From the NCBI RefSeq assembly GCF_002575655.3, contig NC_053039.3, forward strand, positions 45,819,290-45,883,289: a stretch of 64,000 nucleotides of DNA. Reading direction: 5' to 3'. The notes beneath the pieces were generated by a model that saw only the letters and a program-made list of their open reading frames with translations, searched no databases and was not told the DNA's origin. Below are positions 47,401-57,002 of the stretch, piece by piece. Positions within the stretch are counted from its first letter, which is position 1; each line of letters begins with the position of its first letter. A program made the position numbers and the translations under genes. This stretch comes from Aegilops tauschii subsp. strangulata (taxonomy: Eukaryota; Streptophyta; Magnoliopsida; Poales; Poaceae).

Positions 47401-48724
47401 CAAACTGTTGGTTTTAGAGGTGATGAATTAAAGAAACACATGGATGCAGCTAGCTACTCTTATACTGAGAATGAACACCTTGATGCAATGAATGCTTTGA
47501 AAAGAGAGTGTAAGGCTGCTTGGACATGGCTTCACAAAATACCTATTCATACTTGGGCTAGGCATGCTATGGATTTTAATTGCAAAACTGATCTGGTAGT
47601 GAACACCATCAGTGAGGTGTTTAATAAAATGATATTAGATGTCAGAGGCAAGCCAATAGTGACCATGATAGAAGGAATTAGGACAAAATTGATGGTCAAA
47701 TTTAACAAGAATAGAACAAAGACAGAGACAGCAAATTGGGAGATTTGCCCTACCTATGCTGAAATGTTAGAGGAGACAAAGTACAACTCAAGGTGGTGCC
47801 AGACTTTGATGGCTGGTCCTAACATTTACCAAGTGACTAGTGGAGAAAACACCTACTCAGTGAACTTGCTGGACAGAACATGTGGATGTAGGAAACGGGA
47901 TATGACTTATATGCCTTGCCATCATGCAATTTCTGCAATAGTGAAAGCTAAGTTGCAGCCAGAGGACTTTGTGGCTGATTTCTTCAAAAAAGAAATGTAT
48001 AAAAAAGCATTTGCACATATCATATTTCCTGTGCCTGGTCCTAACCTGTGGCCAAGGACAAGAACTCAGGACATAGAGCCTCCAGTATTTAAAGACAAGG
48101 TTGGGAAGCAACAGACAAAGAGGAGGAAAAACCAATTTGAGAAGCCAGCACCAAGAGATACATCTAGGATGGCATCTATTACTTGCAGCAACTGCAAACT
48201 TGTAGGGCATAGATACAAGTTTGCTCCAAGCCACTCAAGCCAGCTCTTGCTTTGAGAATAAACCAGCATCAGGTTAGTTATAGTAGCACCTCAATTCTCT
48301 TTATTTTTGTCTCCATTGTAACTCACAAGCCTTAATTGTTTTTGAAATGCAGCCAAACAGGTCACAGGCTTCTACTTCAACAACAAATGCATCTACAGCT
48401 GCTGCACCACCAAGGAAGAGGCCATCTTCATCTACTGCTGCACCAGCAAGGAAGAGGCCATCTCCATCAACTGCTGCTCCTACACCTGCTGCCACTACAC
48501 CAGTTGCTCCTCCAAGGAGGTCTCCCAGGAAGAAAGCTACACCTGCTGCCACTACACCTGCTGCTCCTCCAAGGAGGTCTCCCAGGAAGAAAGCTACCAC
48601 TGCTGTTACAACCTCTACCTCTGCTGCAGGAAACAGGTCAACTTTTCAAGCTCCAAGACAGAGTGGAAGAAAAAGGACTTCTTCATACAAGTTGAAAGAG
48701 TACTTCTATGCTTCTGGGAACTAG
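44406..48724 (+). pseudogene. MuDR-type MULE transposase, five exons, two lesions
   Basis: Inferred exons: 44406-44644, 45189-46891, 46973-47187, 47323-48272, 48353-48724; phases agree and give about 1159 residues. Order: an N-terminal domain (DVWEVRMHFHDRDN), an acidic Glu-rich stretch near 45930-46050, a MuDR-type DNA-binding region (FRRAVQTLHITQNKNYEF, CPFFIAASV), and the transposase core. Catalytic residues are Asp in GVDGCFIK (about 46977), Asp in ISDRKK (47176-47178) and Glu in TISEVFN (about 47614). A SWIM zinc finger (CGCRKRDMTYMPCHHAI) and a C-terminal zinc knuckle beginning CSNCKLVGHRYK follow. Lesions: an in-frame TAA at 47389-47391 inside the CLRHI motif, and a one-base-loss frameshift near 48221 inside the knuckle. 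The last exon encodes basic Ala/Pro/Arg-Lys repeats. Otherwise remarkably whole. Confidence 0.9.
44684..44705 (+). promoter_or_regulatory. Telo-box-like motif in transposase intron 1
   Basis: CTAGGGTTAGGGTTAGG lies about 40 bases after the first donor site. The second gene of the element carries the same kind of motif at the same relative position (52563-52582). Telo-boxes (AAACCCTAA) are known regulatory elements near plant transcription starts. Confidence 0.6.
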
Positions 48725-49026
48725 ATGCCTTTGTCTTTGTTGGCTTGTGATGCCTTTGTGTTGGCTGTGAACTAGATTATGCCTTTGTTGGCTTTCAGAA
48801 CCTATGATGCCATTGTTGGCTTTCAACTAGATTATGCCTTTGTTGGCTTTCAGAACCTATGATGCCTATGTTGGCTTTGAACCATTATTGGTTGTGAGAA
48901 CTTGGATGTTTATCTTAAATGTTGGCATGTATGGATGTTTATGTTATATGTTGCCTTTGGATGGACTAGATGTTTAGTTTGTTGGCTATGATGTTGGTGA
49001 TTCTGGTGATGATGATGCTTACTATG
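48725..49026 (+). repeat. Transposase 3' flank with short direct repeats
   Basis: The phrase ATGCCTTTGTTGGCTTTCAGAACCTATGATGCC and shortened versions recur four to five times between 48723 and 48900. Probable 3'UTR of the transposase transcript. Confidence 0.65.
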
Positions 49027-49432
49027 ATTCTAGGGTCCCTCGGCGTCGAAAAACCCCAAAGTGAGTCTAGGGTCCCTCGGCGTCGAAAAACCCCAAAGTG
49101 AGTCTAGGGTCCCCCGGCGTCGAAAAACCCCAAAGTGAGTCTAGGGTCCCTCGGCGTCGAAAAACCCACCAAAGTGAGTCTAGGGTCACTCGGCGTCGAA
49201 AAACCCACCAAAGTGAGTCTATGGTCACTCGGCGTCGAAAAACCCCAAAGTGAGTCTAGGGTCACTCGGCGTCGAAAACCCCACCAAAGTGAGTCTAGGG
49301 TTACTCGGCGTCGAGAAACCCACCAAAGTGAGTCTAGGGTCCCCCGGCGTCGACAAAACTAGCGAGTCTAGGGTCTCTCAGCATCGACAAAACTAGCAAG
49401 TGAGTCTAGGGTCTCTCGGCATTGACAAAACC
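49027..49432 (+). repeat. Eleven-copy 34-39-bp tandem array inside the MULE
   Basis: The unit is GTCTAGGGTCCCTCGGCGTCGAAAAACCCCAAAGTGA. Eleven copies are readable; the last three are diverged (CGACAAAACTAGC). The unit length is often a multiple of three, which creates a chance 75-codon ORF at 49135-49362 that I do not count as a gene. The array lies between the 3' ends of the two convergent MULE genes. Confidence 0.92.
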
Positions 49433-49662
49433 AACCAACAACATCAGATTCAACTTCAGCTTGGTCTGCTCCAAACAAGTGAGTCCACATAACTGGAAGA
49501 TCCATACATAACCATAAATAATAAGTACCATATTACAGGATAGTGCTTAATGCTAAATAGGTGCATTACATAACCATAATTCAGATATTACTAGATCATT
49601 CATCTAATAGTAGTCATTGCATAACCATAATTATAGTACTCATCATCCCATAACCATGCTGG
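49433..49662. other. MULE intergenic spacer
   Basis: Starts with a 30-base copy of part of the second gene's coding end (TTCAACTTCAGCTTGGTCTGCTCC at about 49449, compare 51467-51490), then AT-rich unique sequence up to the solo LTR. Confidence 0.6.
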
Positions 49663-51396
49663 TGTTGGGGAACGTAGTAATTTCAAAAAAGTTCCTACGC
49701 ACACGCAAGATCATGGTGATGCATTGCAACGAGAGGGGAGAGTGTTGTCCACGTACCCTCGTAGACCAAAAGCGGAAGCGTTAACACAACGCTGTTGATG
49801 TAGTCGTACGTCTTCACGATCCGACCGATCAAGTACCGAACGTACGGCACCTCCGAGTTCAGCACACGTTCAGCTCGATGACGTCCCTCGAACTCCGATC
49901 CAGCTGAGTGTTGAGGGAGAGTTTCGTCAGCACGACGGCGTGGTGACGATGATGATGTTCTACCGATGCAGGGCTTCGCCTAAGCACCGCTACGATATTA
50001 TCGAGGTGTAATATGGTGGAGGGGGGCACCGCACACGGCTAAGAGATCAATAGATCAATTGTTGTGTCTATGGGTGCCCCCCTGCCCCCGTATATAAAGG
50101 AGCAAGGGGGAGGCCGGCCGGCCCTTGTTGGCGCGCCAGGAGGAGGAGTCCTCCTCCTAGTAGGAGTAGGACTCCCCTCTTTCCTACTCCTACTAGGAGG
50201 GGGAAAGGAAGGGGGAGAGGGAGAAGGAAGGGGGGCGCCGCCCCCCCTCTCCTAGTCCAATTCGGACCAGAGGGGGAGGGGGCGCGCGGCCCCTCCTGGC
50301 TGCCCCTCTCTCTCTCCACTAAGGCCCATAAGGCCCATTACTTCTCCCGGGGGGGTTCCGGTAACCCTCCGGCACTCCGGTTTTCTCCGAAATCACCCGG
50401 AACACTTCCGGTGTCCGAATATAGACGTCCAATATATCAATCTTTATGTCTCGACCATTTCGAGACTCCTCGTCATGTCCGTGATCACATCCGGGACTCC
50501 GAACAACCTTCGGTACATCAAAACATATAAACTCATAATATAACTGTCATCGTAACGTTAAGCGTGCGGACCCTACGGGTTCGAGAACTATGTAGACATG
50601 ACTGAGACTCGTCTCCGGTCAATAACCAATAGCGGAACCTGGATGCTCATATTGGCTCCCACATATTCTACGAAGATCTTTATCGGTCAGACCGCATAAC
50701 AACATACGTTGTTCCCTTTGTCATCGGTATGTTACTTGCCCGAGATTCGATCTTCGGTATCTCAATACCTAGTTCAATCTCGTTACCGGCAAGTCTCTTT
50801 ACTCGTTCCGTAATACATCATCTCGCAAAAAACTATTTAGTTGCAACGCTTGCAAGGCTTAAGTGATGTGCATTACCGAGAGGGCCCAGAGATACCTCTC
50901 CGACAATCGGAGTGACAAATCCTAATCTCGAAATACGCCAACCCAACAAGTACCTTCGGAGACACCTGTAGAGCACCTTTATAATCACCCAGTTACGTTG
51001 TGACGTTTGGTAGCACACAAAGTGTTCCTCCGGTAAACGGGAGTTGCATAATCTCATAGTCATAGGAACATGTATAAGTCATGAAGAAAGCAATAGCAAC
51101 ATACTAAACGATCAAGTGCTAAGCTAACGGAATGGGTCAAGTCAATCACATCATTCTCCTAATGATGTGATCCCGTTAATCAAATGACAACTCATGTCTA
51201 TGGCTAGGAAACATAACCATCTTTGATCAACGAGCTAGTTAAGTAGAGGCATACTAGTGACACTCTGTTTGTCTATGTATTCACACAAGTATTATGTTTC
51301 CGGTTAATACAATTCTAGCATGAATAATAAACATTTATCATGAAATAAGGAAATAAATAATAACTTTATTATTGTCTCTAGGGCATATTTCCTTCA
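49663..51396 (-). mobile_element. Solo LTR, Angela/BARE-like Copia (1734 bp)
   Basis: Plus-strand ends are TGTTGGGGAACG and TTTCCTTCA, flanked by perfect 5-bp TSDs GCTGG (49658-49662 and 51397-51401). It is close to the LTR at 4622-6344 along its length, so both belong to one family. It inserted in the spacer between the two MULE genes and disrupts neither. Confidence 0.95.
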
Positions 51397-51435
51397 GCTG
51401 GTGGTACTAATAAGCAGCATATTACATTATACTGC

Positions 51436-52683
51436 TCATTCATCTAAGATGGCCTTAATCCCATTCAGCTTCAGCTTGGTCTGCTCCACAACCTTCTCAA
51501 GCTCATCAATGTGGGCCTGCAACTTAATCTTCTCTTCAGCAAGCTTCAACTTCATGTTCCTAATGACATTGGCTTGAGCAACTGTCAGGTTCTTGAGCAT
51601 GTCATACTTCTCCTGCAGCTTGCTCTCATCAGGTTTGTTCTGCATCTTACTTCTCTCCATCTGAGCCCTCTGCTCCTGGGCATCCAAGAGGCCGTTGACA
51701 TCTTCAACCAACCTCTCATAACTTGCCTGCAGCTTGATCTTCTGTTGTGTCAGATTGTGGACAGCAAATGAGCTTTCCAGATTGTCCTCAATCTTGCTCC
51801 TCCTGCACTCTTCATACTTATCCCACAACTTGGTCAATGCATTCTCCATTGTAGCTGGCCAAAATGGATCAACCCATTCAACTAGCCCACAGTTTCTTCC
51901 CTCCTGTAATATTAGTGTTAAACAGGTGTTACTTGTAACACAATGCTATAAAGTAACAAATGGTGTAAAGTGCTCACTAATCCACATAGTATAAAGTAAC
52001 AAACAGGTATAAAGTAACACAATGAGTTAAAAAAACAGGTATGAGCTAGCTATATGACACAGTGAGTTAAACAATTACAGTGCTCACTAATCCACATGCT
52101 ATAAAGTAACAAGTCTCAATCAGTGCTCCCAACCCTATGCACATACTGGCATATAAACAATGACCTCACTAACCCACCACTATCACAGAAAATACATAAC
52201 TAATTAACAACCTAACTAACAGACCAGATCTGCTGACAACACTGTGCACATGCTCACATATAAACAATTACCTCACTGAGCAACTAGCACACCAGATCTG
52301 CTAACTATAAAATTAGTACTAAACAATGACCAGATTAGCATAATTTGGCACATACCTTCACAGCACAAGCAAGGAACCTCCTGCCAGTATGGATGCCCTG
52401 GAAAGCAACAAGCCTCTCTGCTGGCAAGGAGTGTTCATTGCACAAAACGTCAGGTTGAGTGCCCTCGAAATCGGAGTCATCCATGGTCTTAGGGATCTGG
52501 AGGTGCAAAGAAAAGGCAACAAAACTTCAGATCAAGGCTCAACAGAAAAATCCCCAAATTGCAACCCTAACCCTAACCCTATCTTGAGCTCGAGCAACTC
52601 ACCTTGATGATGCCCTCGTCCGAAGCTGAGTCGGCGTACTGGTGAGAGTTGTCGCTGCTGTCGTCATCAGACCAGGACACCAT
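51436..52683 (-). CDS. Second MULE gene: GRF-zinc-finger-like coiled-coil protein, 229 aa
   Basis: Three minus-strand exons, all phase 0 with consensus GT-AG sites: 52683-52603, 52496-52356, 51903-51436. Exon 1 is acidic and serine-rich (MVSWSDDDSSDNSH). Exon 2 and the start of exon 3 form a zinc-finger-like module: LCNEH, then GIHTGRRFLACAV, then NCGLVEWVD. This matches the C-x-C/H...GRxFxxC...C-x-x-x-x-W spacing of GRF-type fingers, with candidate ligands Cys, His, Cys, Cys. WPATMENALTKLWDKY links to about 130 residues of heptad-rich coiled coil ending KAILDE. The frame is intact, unlike the transposase. It starts just inside the right TIR and converges on the transposase gene, so it is best read as an element-encoded accessory protein. 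Function unknown; DNA or transposase binding is inference. Confidence 0.82.
52563..52582 (-). promoter_or_regulatory. Telo-box-like motif in intron 1 of the second MULE gene
   Basis: AACCCTAACCCTAACCCT on the plus strand reads AGGGTTAGGGTTAGGGTT in the gene's direction, about 20 bases after its first donor site. It mirrors the motif at 44684-44705 in the convergent transposase gene. Confidence 0.65.
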
Positions 52684-52821
52684 GGCGACGCGGCGGCGAT
52701 GGCGGTCGGAGATGTGGGAGGGGGCGGCGGCGGCGAACGAGCGGGAGCAGAGAGAGGGAGAAGGATGAGAGAGGGTGAGGGCTGGGGGGTGGGCCTGCAC
52801 CACTTCGGGGGTGTTTGACCC

Positions 52822-53067
52822 GCCCGGCTCGAACCGGTGCGCCAGCGGCGTGTAACGCCGTCTAACGGCGTTGCCGTGTGAACAGTGCTGCCACGTCGAC
52901 AGATGCGGGCCCCCCTTGTCATAAACGCACCTAAAACGGTCCAAACGAGCAACCAGTGTTTTTTTGCAAAAAATTATGAAAAAAATTAGTGCTTTTTGGC
53001 ACAATTTCGTACATGTGTGGTTCCTGCAAACCTAGCCTGAAGTGTCGATGTTTTTTGCAATTCACTC
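52822..53067 (-). repeat. Right TIR of the MULE
   Basis: Reverse complement of the left TIR, ending GCAATTCACTC. The 9-bp duplication TATTTTTGG follows at once. Confidence 0.92.
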
Positions 53068-53134
53068 TATTTTTGGCTGTTCCTACTCATTGTACATGTG
53101 ACCTGATACTTTGTTTTCTTCACGGCATGATCAG

Positions 53135-53190
53135 GTGTTCTTTTTTTTCGAAACGGAGGCAAAAGATTTGCCTTATTGATTAATTAAGAA
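53135..53190 (-). mobile_element. Short retroposon 3' tail (poly-A side), antisense
   Basis: TTCTTTTTTTTCGAAACGGAGGCAAAAGATTTGCC on the plus strand is the reverse complement of a tail I recall from short non-LTR retroposons in grass genomes. Only the end is present, so class and limits are uncertain. Confidence 0.3.
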
Positions 53191-53249
53191 TAAGAGAATT
53201 GCCCAGTTAATTAACGGAAAATTGGGCGAAAACTGAATCAGATGTTTTT

Positions 53250-54560
53250 TTGGAGTGGATGGATTTCGGAGAAGCCAACGTCAAGGACAACGTTTGGCCA
53301 CGGTTGTCAGAGTACACAACAGATAAGATGAAAGAATTATTCAAGTTGGCAAGAAGCGGCACATTCCATTTCAAGGCAAGAAGAATTTTCAATTATGTTC
53401 TCAGTTCAAAATTTGGATGCAGTTTTGTTAGTACAAGGAAGCATGTGCATTATTACCACTCCTGATTAGATTAACTGCTTTTCTCTGGCAACATGTACAG
53501 ACAAAATCCATTGCCTCTTATATGGCGATTCAGTGGGAACTACATCCACCTTGTCAGGACAGTACACATTCAGTTGCTGCCGTCAGCATTGCTACCAAAG
53601 AATTTATCAGCACTGCAGTGTACTCAAGGATTCGTGATGCAGTGCTGCATTTTGCCATCAACCACAAGCCACCTGGAGATACTCTGTCACATGAACACCT
53701 TCAGAGATGCTCCCATCTTGTGCTCCAGATTTTCAACAAACTTGACAATGGCTCCACCTCTCTGTACTCTGAATTCATAGGCATGCTCCTAGCTGCAGAG
53801 CAAGAGCAGTCAAAAACGACTGTCCACAAATCAACCACGCCTGCAGCAACACTTTGTTGTCCCTGTCATGACTTCTGAAGGTTATATCACTGCAAAAACT
53901 GCAAAAACTCTATACGTAATGGACCCCATGCTGGCAACTCACCAAGGAGCACAGTAGAGAAGAAACACAAAGACACAAGTCTGCGCATTCTACGTGCCCT
54001 CTTTCAGTGCCTTCATGAGTGTTATCCAGATTGGCATTTTGCTACTTCCCCGTGGACTTACAAGTATAACAATGCCTGGCATCGGAACTGCACCATGTAA
54101 GTTTGTCCAAAACAGAACTTATGAACCTCAAAATTTTGATACATTCATCTGTGTGCAAGAAACTGATGATTTAGTACCTACTAAAAAAAAGCATTTCTGA
54201 GAGCGGTTTCTACGTACTACACTACATCAGAGCGTTCGATGGTCTGAAGCTGATAACACTGCCAACCCCAGTAAGTTGGCAAACCTTTTCAGTACTATTG
54301 AGATCACAAACATGCAGTTACTAACAGACATGCTCCCTGCAGGGTTTGATTTCATACCTAAGGATGCAGATGGCGTACGAGATTCTCAGGATGAAAGGCA
54401 ACAAGGCCGACTTCCAAAACTACATGTATGATTGCGACACTTGTAGAAGCGGTCGCCGGCGCGTACGAGATTCTACATCTTGCTTGGTGTTCGCCATGAA
54501 CTGCAACTAGGGTACCTCGCTCGATTTGGGGGGAGTCGAGTAGACAGGCCTGTGTGGGAT
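53250..54560 (+). pseudogene. Decayed plus-strand coding relic, family not recognised
   Basis: Several long protein-like stretches follow each other in changing frames: NVKDNVWPRLSEYTTDKMKELF (about 53270), IRDAVLHFAINHKPPGDTLS with LQRCSHLVLQIFNKLDNGSTSLYSEFIGMLL (53522-53878), LHECYPDWHFATSPWTYKYN (about 54010) and LRMQMAYEILRMKGNKADFQNYM (about 54360). Composition and order look like a real, once multi-exon protein. It may be the C-terminal protease-like gene that often travels with DNA transposons, but no catalytic motif convinced me. Confidence 0.4.
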
Positions 54561-54698
54561 AGCTAGATAATAACTGTCCTTGGTGGACCCCACATACGCC
54601 ATTTCCTACCATCAAACGGGGCTGCGGCTCGTAAACGGCGAGACGAACGTCAACTTAATTGCGCCGTCGCAACCCAAACGGTCGTCCAGTGACGACCT

Positions 54699-55569
54699 TT
54701 GACACCGCGGTCCTACGCCTCGGCCGTCCGGCTCGGCATGGGCGACCCCGCGTCTCCGGTTGCAATCACCACTCCGGCCCCCCATGCCTCCGGGTCCTCG
54801 GCCATTGCCACCGCAGTTATTGCTGCGCCGCAGCCTAGCCGCCCTAGGCTGCCTCCCAGCCGGGCCATTGATGGTGAAGCGACCTGGCAGCTGGTCTCTC
54901 GGAGACGGAGCCACGCAACACCCCCTCCGGCTAGGGCTGCAACATCGCGCCACTTCCACTACTCCTATAAGGCCAACCTCGTCGGCCGCTGCCCTCGGTG
55001 CCTTGAACCCGCCCATCCCACTCTGCGCTGCACAAGCCGCACCCGCTGCATCCACTGCGCGCGCCTTGGCCACATACGCAAGTACTGCCATTTCAAGCAC
55101 CTCCCTCGCCAGCCGCTCCCACCTCTCTGCGGCCCCCGACCCACCCGGCCTCCTCCTCCGCCACGCGCCGCCGGCGGGCCTCCCCCGGCCACTCGTCCGC
55201 CTGCCCACCAGCGGCTAGTCTTCCCCGACACCCCGGTCGCCATGGCCGCCTCCCTCCCCGCGCCTGCAGCTATGGCTCAGGCGGAGCTGACCCCTGGCGC
55301 CCCGGAGAGGCGTCCGCTTGGCTCCACGGTCCTCCTTGATTTCACCCAGGAGATGGCCGACAGGGAAATCCGCCTGCGCGCCACTGCCCTGCTCATATCG
55401 GTGGTGGCCGAGGGGATGTACCCGGCCAGAGTCAAGGAGGCTATCATGGCGGAGTTCCCGGAGCTGCCGCCGTCGGCGGTGTTTGTCTCTTTCTACTTCG
55501 ACTCCTTCATCGCCCGCTTCACCGACCCGCTCTGGCGCGACACCGTTTTCGAGCGCGGTGTCTTTCAGT
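54699..55569 (+). pseudogene. LINE ORF1, 5' part (nucleic-acid-binding Gag-like)
   Basis: An open plus-strand frame with a first ATG at about 54738 encodes a Pro/Ala-rich N-terminus and two zinc knuckles (CPRCLEPAHPTLRC and CIHCARLGHIRKYC, about 54994-55089). A long proline-rich linker follows, then TQEMADREIRLRATALLISVV and SFYFDSFIARFTDPLWRDTVFERGVF. This is the ORF1 of plant L1-like LINEs. At about 55568 the sequence switches to the inverted block, so the open frame from there to 56147 is not the native protein. Confidence 0.78.
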
Positions 55570-56552
55570 CATCGGGGCCACCTGGCTCTGCCCGAGGGGG
55601 GGGAGCCAGTGCAGCAGCGTCAGCGCTCGCCCTCCCAGGCGAATCATGGAGAGGGGATGTTTCCTCCTGGTTGTCGTGGATGGCCCCACCAGAGCTTGCC
55701 ACAACAGGAGTCAGCGGGTCCTGCTCCCTGATAGTCAGCGGTTGGCCGCATGGCGCATGCGCATGCACGTCGGGGGCTGCGCCAGGGATCGCAGTCGCTA
55801 CGCTCTCCGCGCCCCCCATCGCCGCCGCCAAGGGGGAGACGTCGGAGCCGCCGTTGAGGAAGCTGGTGATCTTGTCGTCGGTGACGATGGCGACCTGGCG
55901 CCCCTGGTACGGTCCGGCCCCCACGCCTTTCAGGCGAGAGAAGACCGAGGTGCGCCACGAGGCGGACCGGGAGCCGTCAATGCTCCCACGCGCCCATGGA
56001 AGGGGCCGCACGCCGATGCGTTCCCCCTCCCGTCCCGCCCCAGGTCCGTCGCGGCCATGCGGGGCAGCGAACTCCTCGAGCTCGTCCAGGTGCACCAGCA
56101 CCAGGCCCGCCTGCACGCGCGGGCAGAGGGGGAGGGGGATGGAGTGATCCACGGTCTGCACGAAGCCGGGCGGCAGGCGCAGGTGGTCGAGGGGGTCGAT
56201 GTTGCGTCATGGCTCGTGCGTGCCGAGCTCCACCCAGCGCAGAAGCTTGTCCGGTGTCTCTACCCACGCATAGAGTACGAAGAAGGAGGTGTCAGTCTCG
56301 TGGAGAGAATCGACCTCCACGGCGTCGATCCGGACCATCGGGAGCATCTTGGCGACCGCTGAGAGCGACCATGACCCCAGCGGCACGCCCTCGAGGAAGA
56401 GCCGAGCCCGGAAACGCAGCGTCTTGAGCTCGGACCGCGTGCGCCTCGACCAGTCCTTGACGGCGAACAGCGAGCCGCGGCTGTCGTGAAAGACACCGCG
56501 CTCGAAAACGGTGTCGCGCCAGAGCGGGTCGGTGAAGCGGGCGATGAAGGAG
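55568..56552 (-). pseudogene. Inverted block carrying the rest of LINE ORF1
   Basis: Read on the minus strand from 56552, the frame repeats SFIARFTDPLWRDTVFERGVF and then continues the ORF1 protein: LFAVKDWSRRTR, RARLFLEGVPLGSW, LPMVRIDAVEVDSLHETDT, WVELGTHEP. Then, after a small frame change, it reads VQTVDHSIPLPL to AEPGGPDD at 55568. So this ~1-kb segment is inverted relative to its flanks. A 66-bp identical inverted repeat (55502-55567 and 56487-56552) marks the shared part. Confidence 0.8.
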
Positions 56553-57002
56553 CAGGCCGGCAGACCGATGGCCTGATCTCTTCGCGCACTGCAACGGACG
56601 AAGGCTAACACTCAGGGCTGCGCTCGACGGCAACGCATGGCTGGGATATGTCAAACCAAATCCAAGCACGGCAGTGCTACACCAGCTATGCGAGCTCTGG
56701 GACGTGGCAGCGGGCATCACTTTGCAGGAGGACAGAGCAGATTCCTTGCGATGGAAGTGGACGGCCGACGGAAAATTCTCCGCCGCCTCGGCATACCGAA
56801 TGATGTTCCAAGGGGCCATCCCAACCAACGATAAAGAAATCATTTGGTCGGCCAAGGCAGCACCGCGTGCCAAGTGTTTCGCCTGGACCCTTCTGCGGGG
56901 CAAATGCCTCACAGCGGACAATCTTCAAGGCCGGCAAATACCACATGACCCGGTTTGCGCGCTATGCCAAGGAGGGCCGGAAACTGCCGTCCACCTCGTC
57001 GC
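56553..57002 (+). pseudogene. LINE ORF2 3' part (zf-RVT), before the Copia insertion
   Basis: The plus strand resumes with ORF2 sequence near its C-terminus: LRWKWTADGKFSAASAYRMMFQG, KAAPRAKCFAWTLLRGKCLTADNL and the zinc region CALCQGGPETAVHLV. The endonuclease and reverse-transcriptase domains are absent between the ORF1 block and here. The frame is cut at VHLVA by the Copia element and continues at 61443. Confidence 0.8.

Larger units (their letters stand above)
44090..53067 (+). mobile_element. Two-gene Mutator-like element (MULE), about 9 kb
   Basis: TIRs of about 240 bp (44090-44326 and 52822-53067) start GAGTGAATTGCAAAAAACATCGACA and are flanked by 9-bp duplications TACTTTTGG (44081-44089) and TATTTTTGG (53068-53076), one mismatch. 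Inside are a MuDR-type transposase gene on the plus strand and a GRF-like/coiled-coil gene on the minus strand. Both start just inside a TIR and converge. A tandem array and a solo Copia LTR lie between them. Without the solo LTR and its extra 5-bp duplicate the element is about 7.2 kb. The layout resembles maize MuDR. Confidence 0.93.

Noticed and set aside
49135..49362. 75-codon repetitive ORF
   Set aside because: Produced by tandem units of 36 and 39 bases, which keep the frame. No evidence of translation.
49027..49432. CRISPR-like regular repeats
   Set aside because: Units are directly adjacent with no unique spacers, and the organism is a plant. It is an ordinary tandem array.
52559..52585. 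Possible interstitial telomere
   Set aside because: Only about three CCCTAA units, and a matching motif sits at the mirror position in the partner gene. Better read as a telo-box-like element.
55646..56427. Plus-strand ORFs of 140-240 codons
   Set aside because: Antisense shadows of the inverted LINE ORF1 block, whose coherent protein reads on the minus strand.
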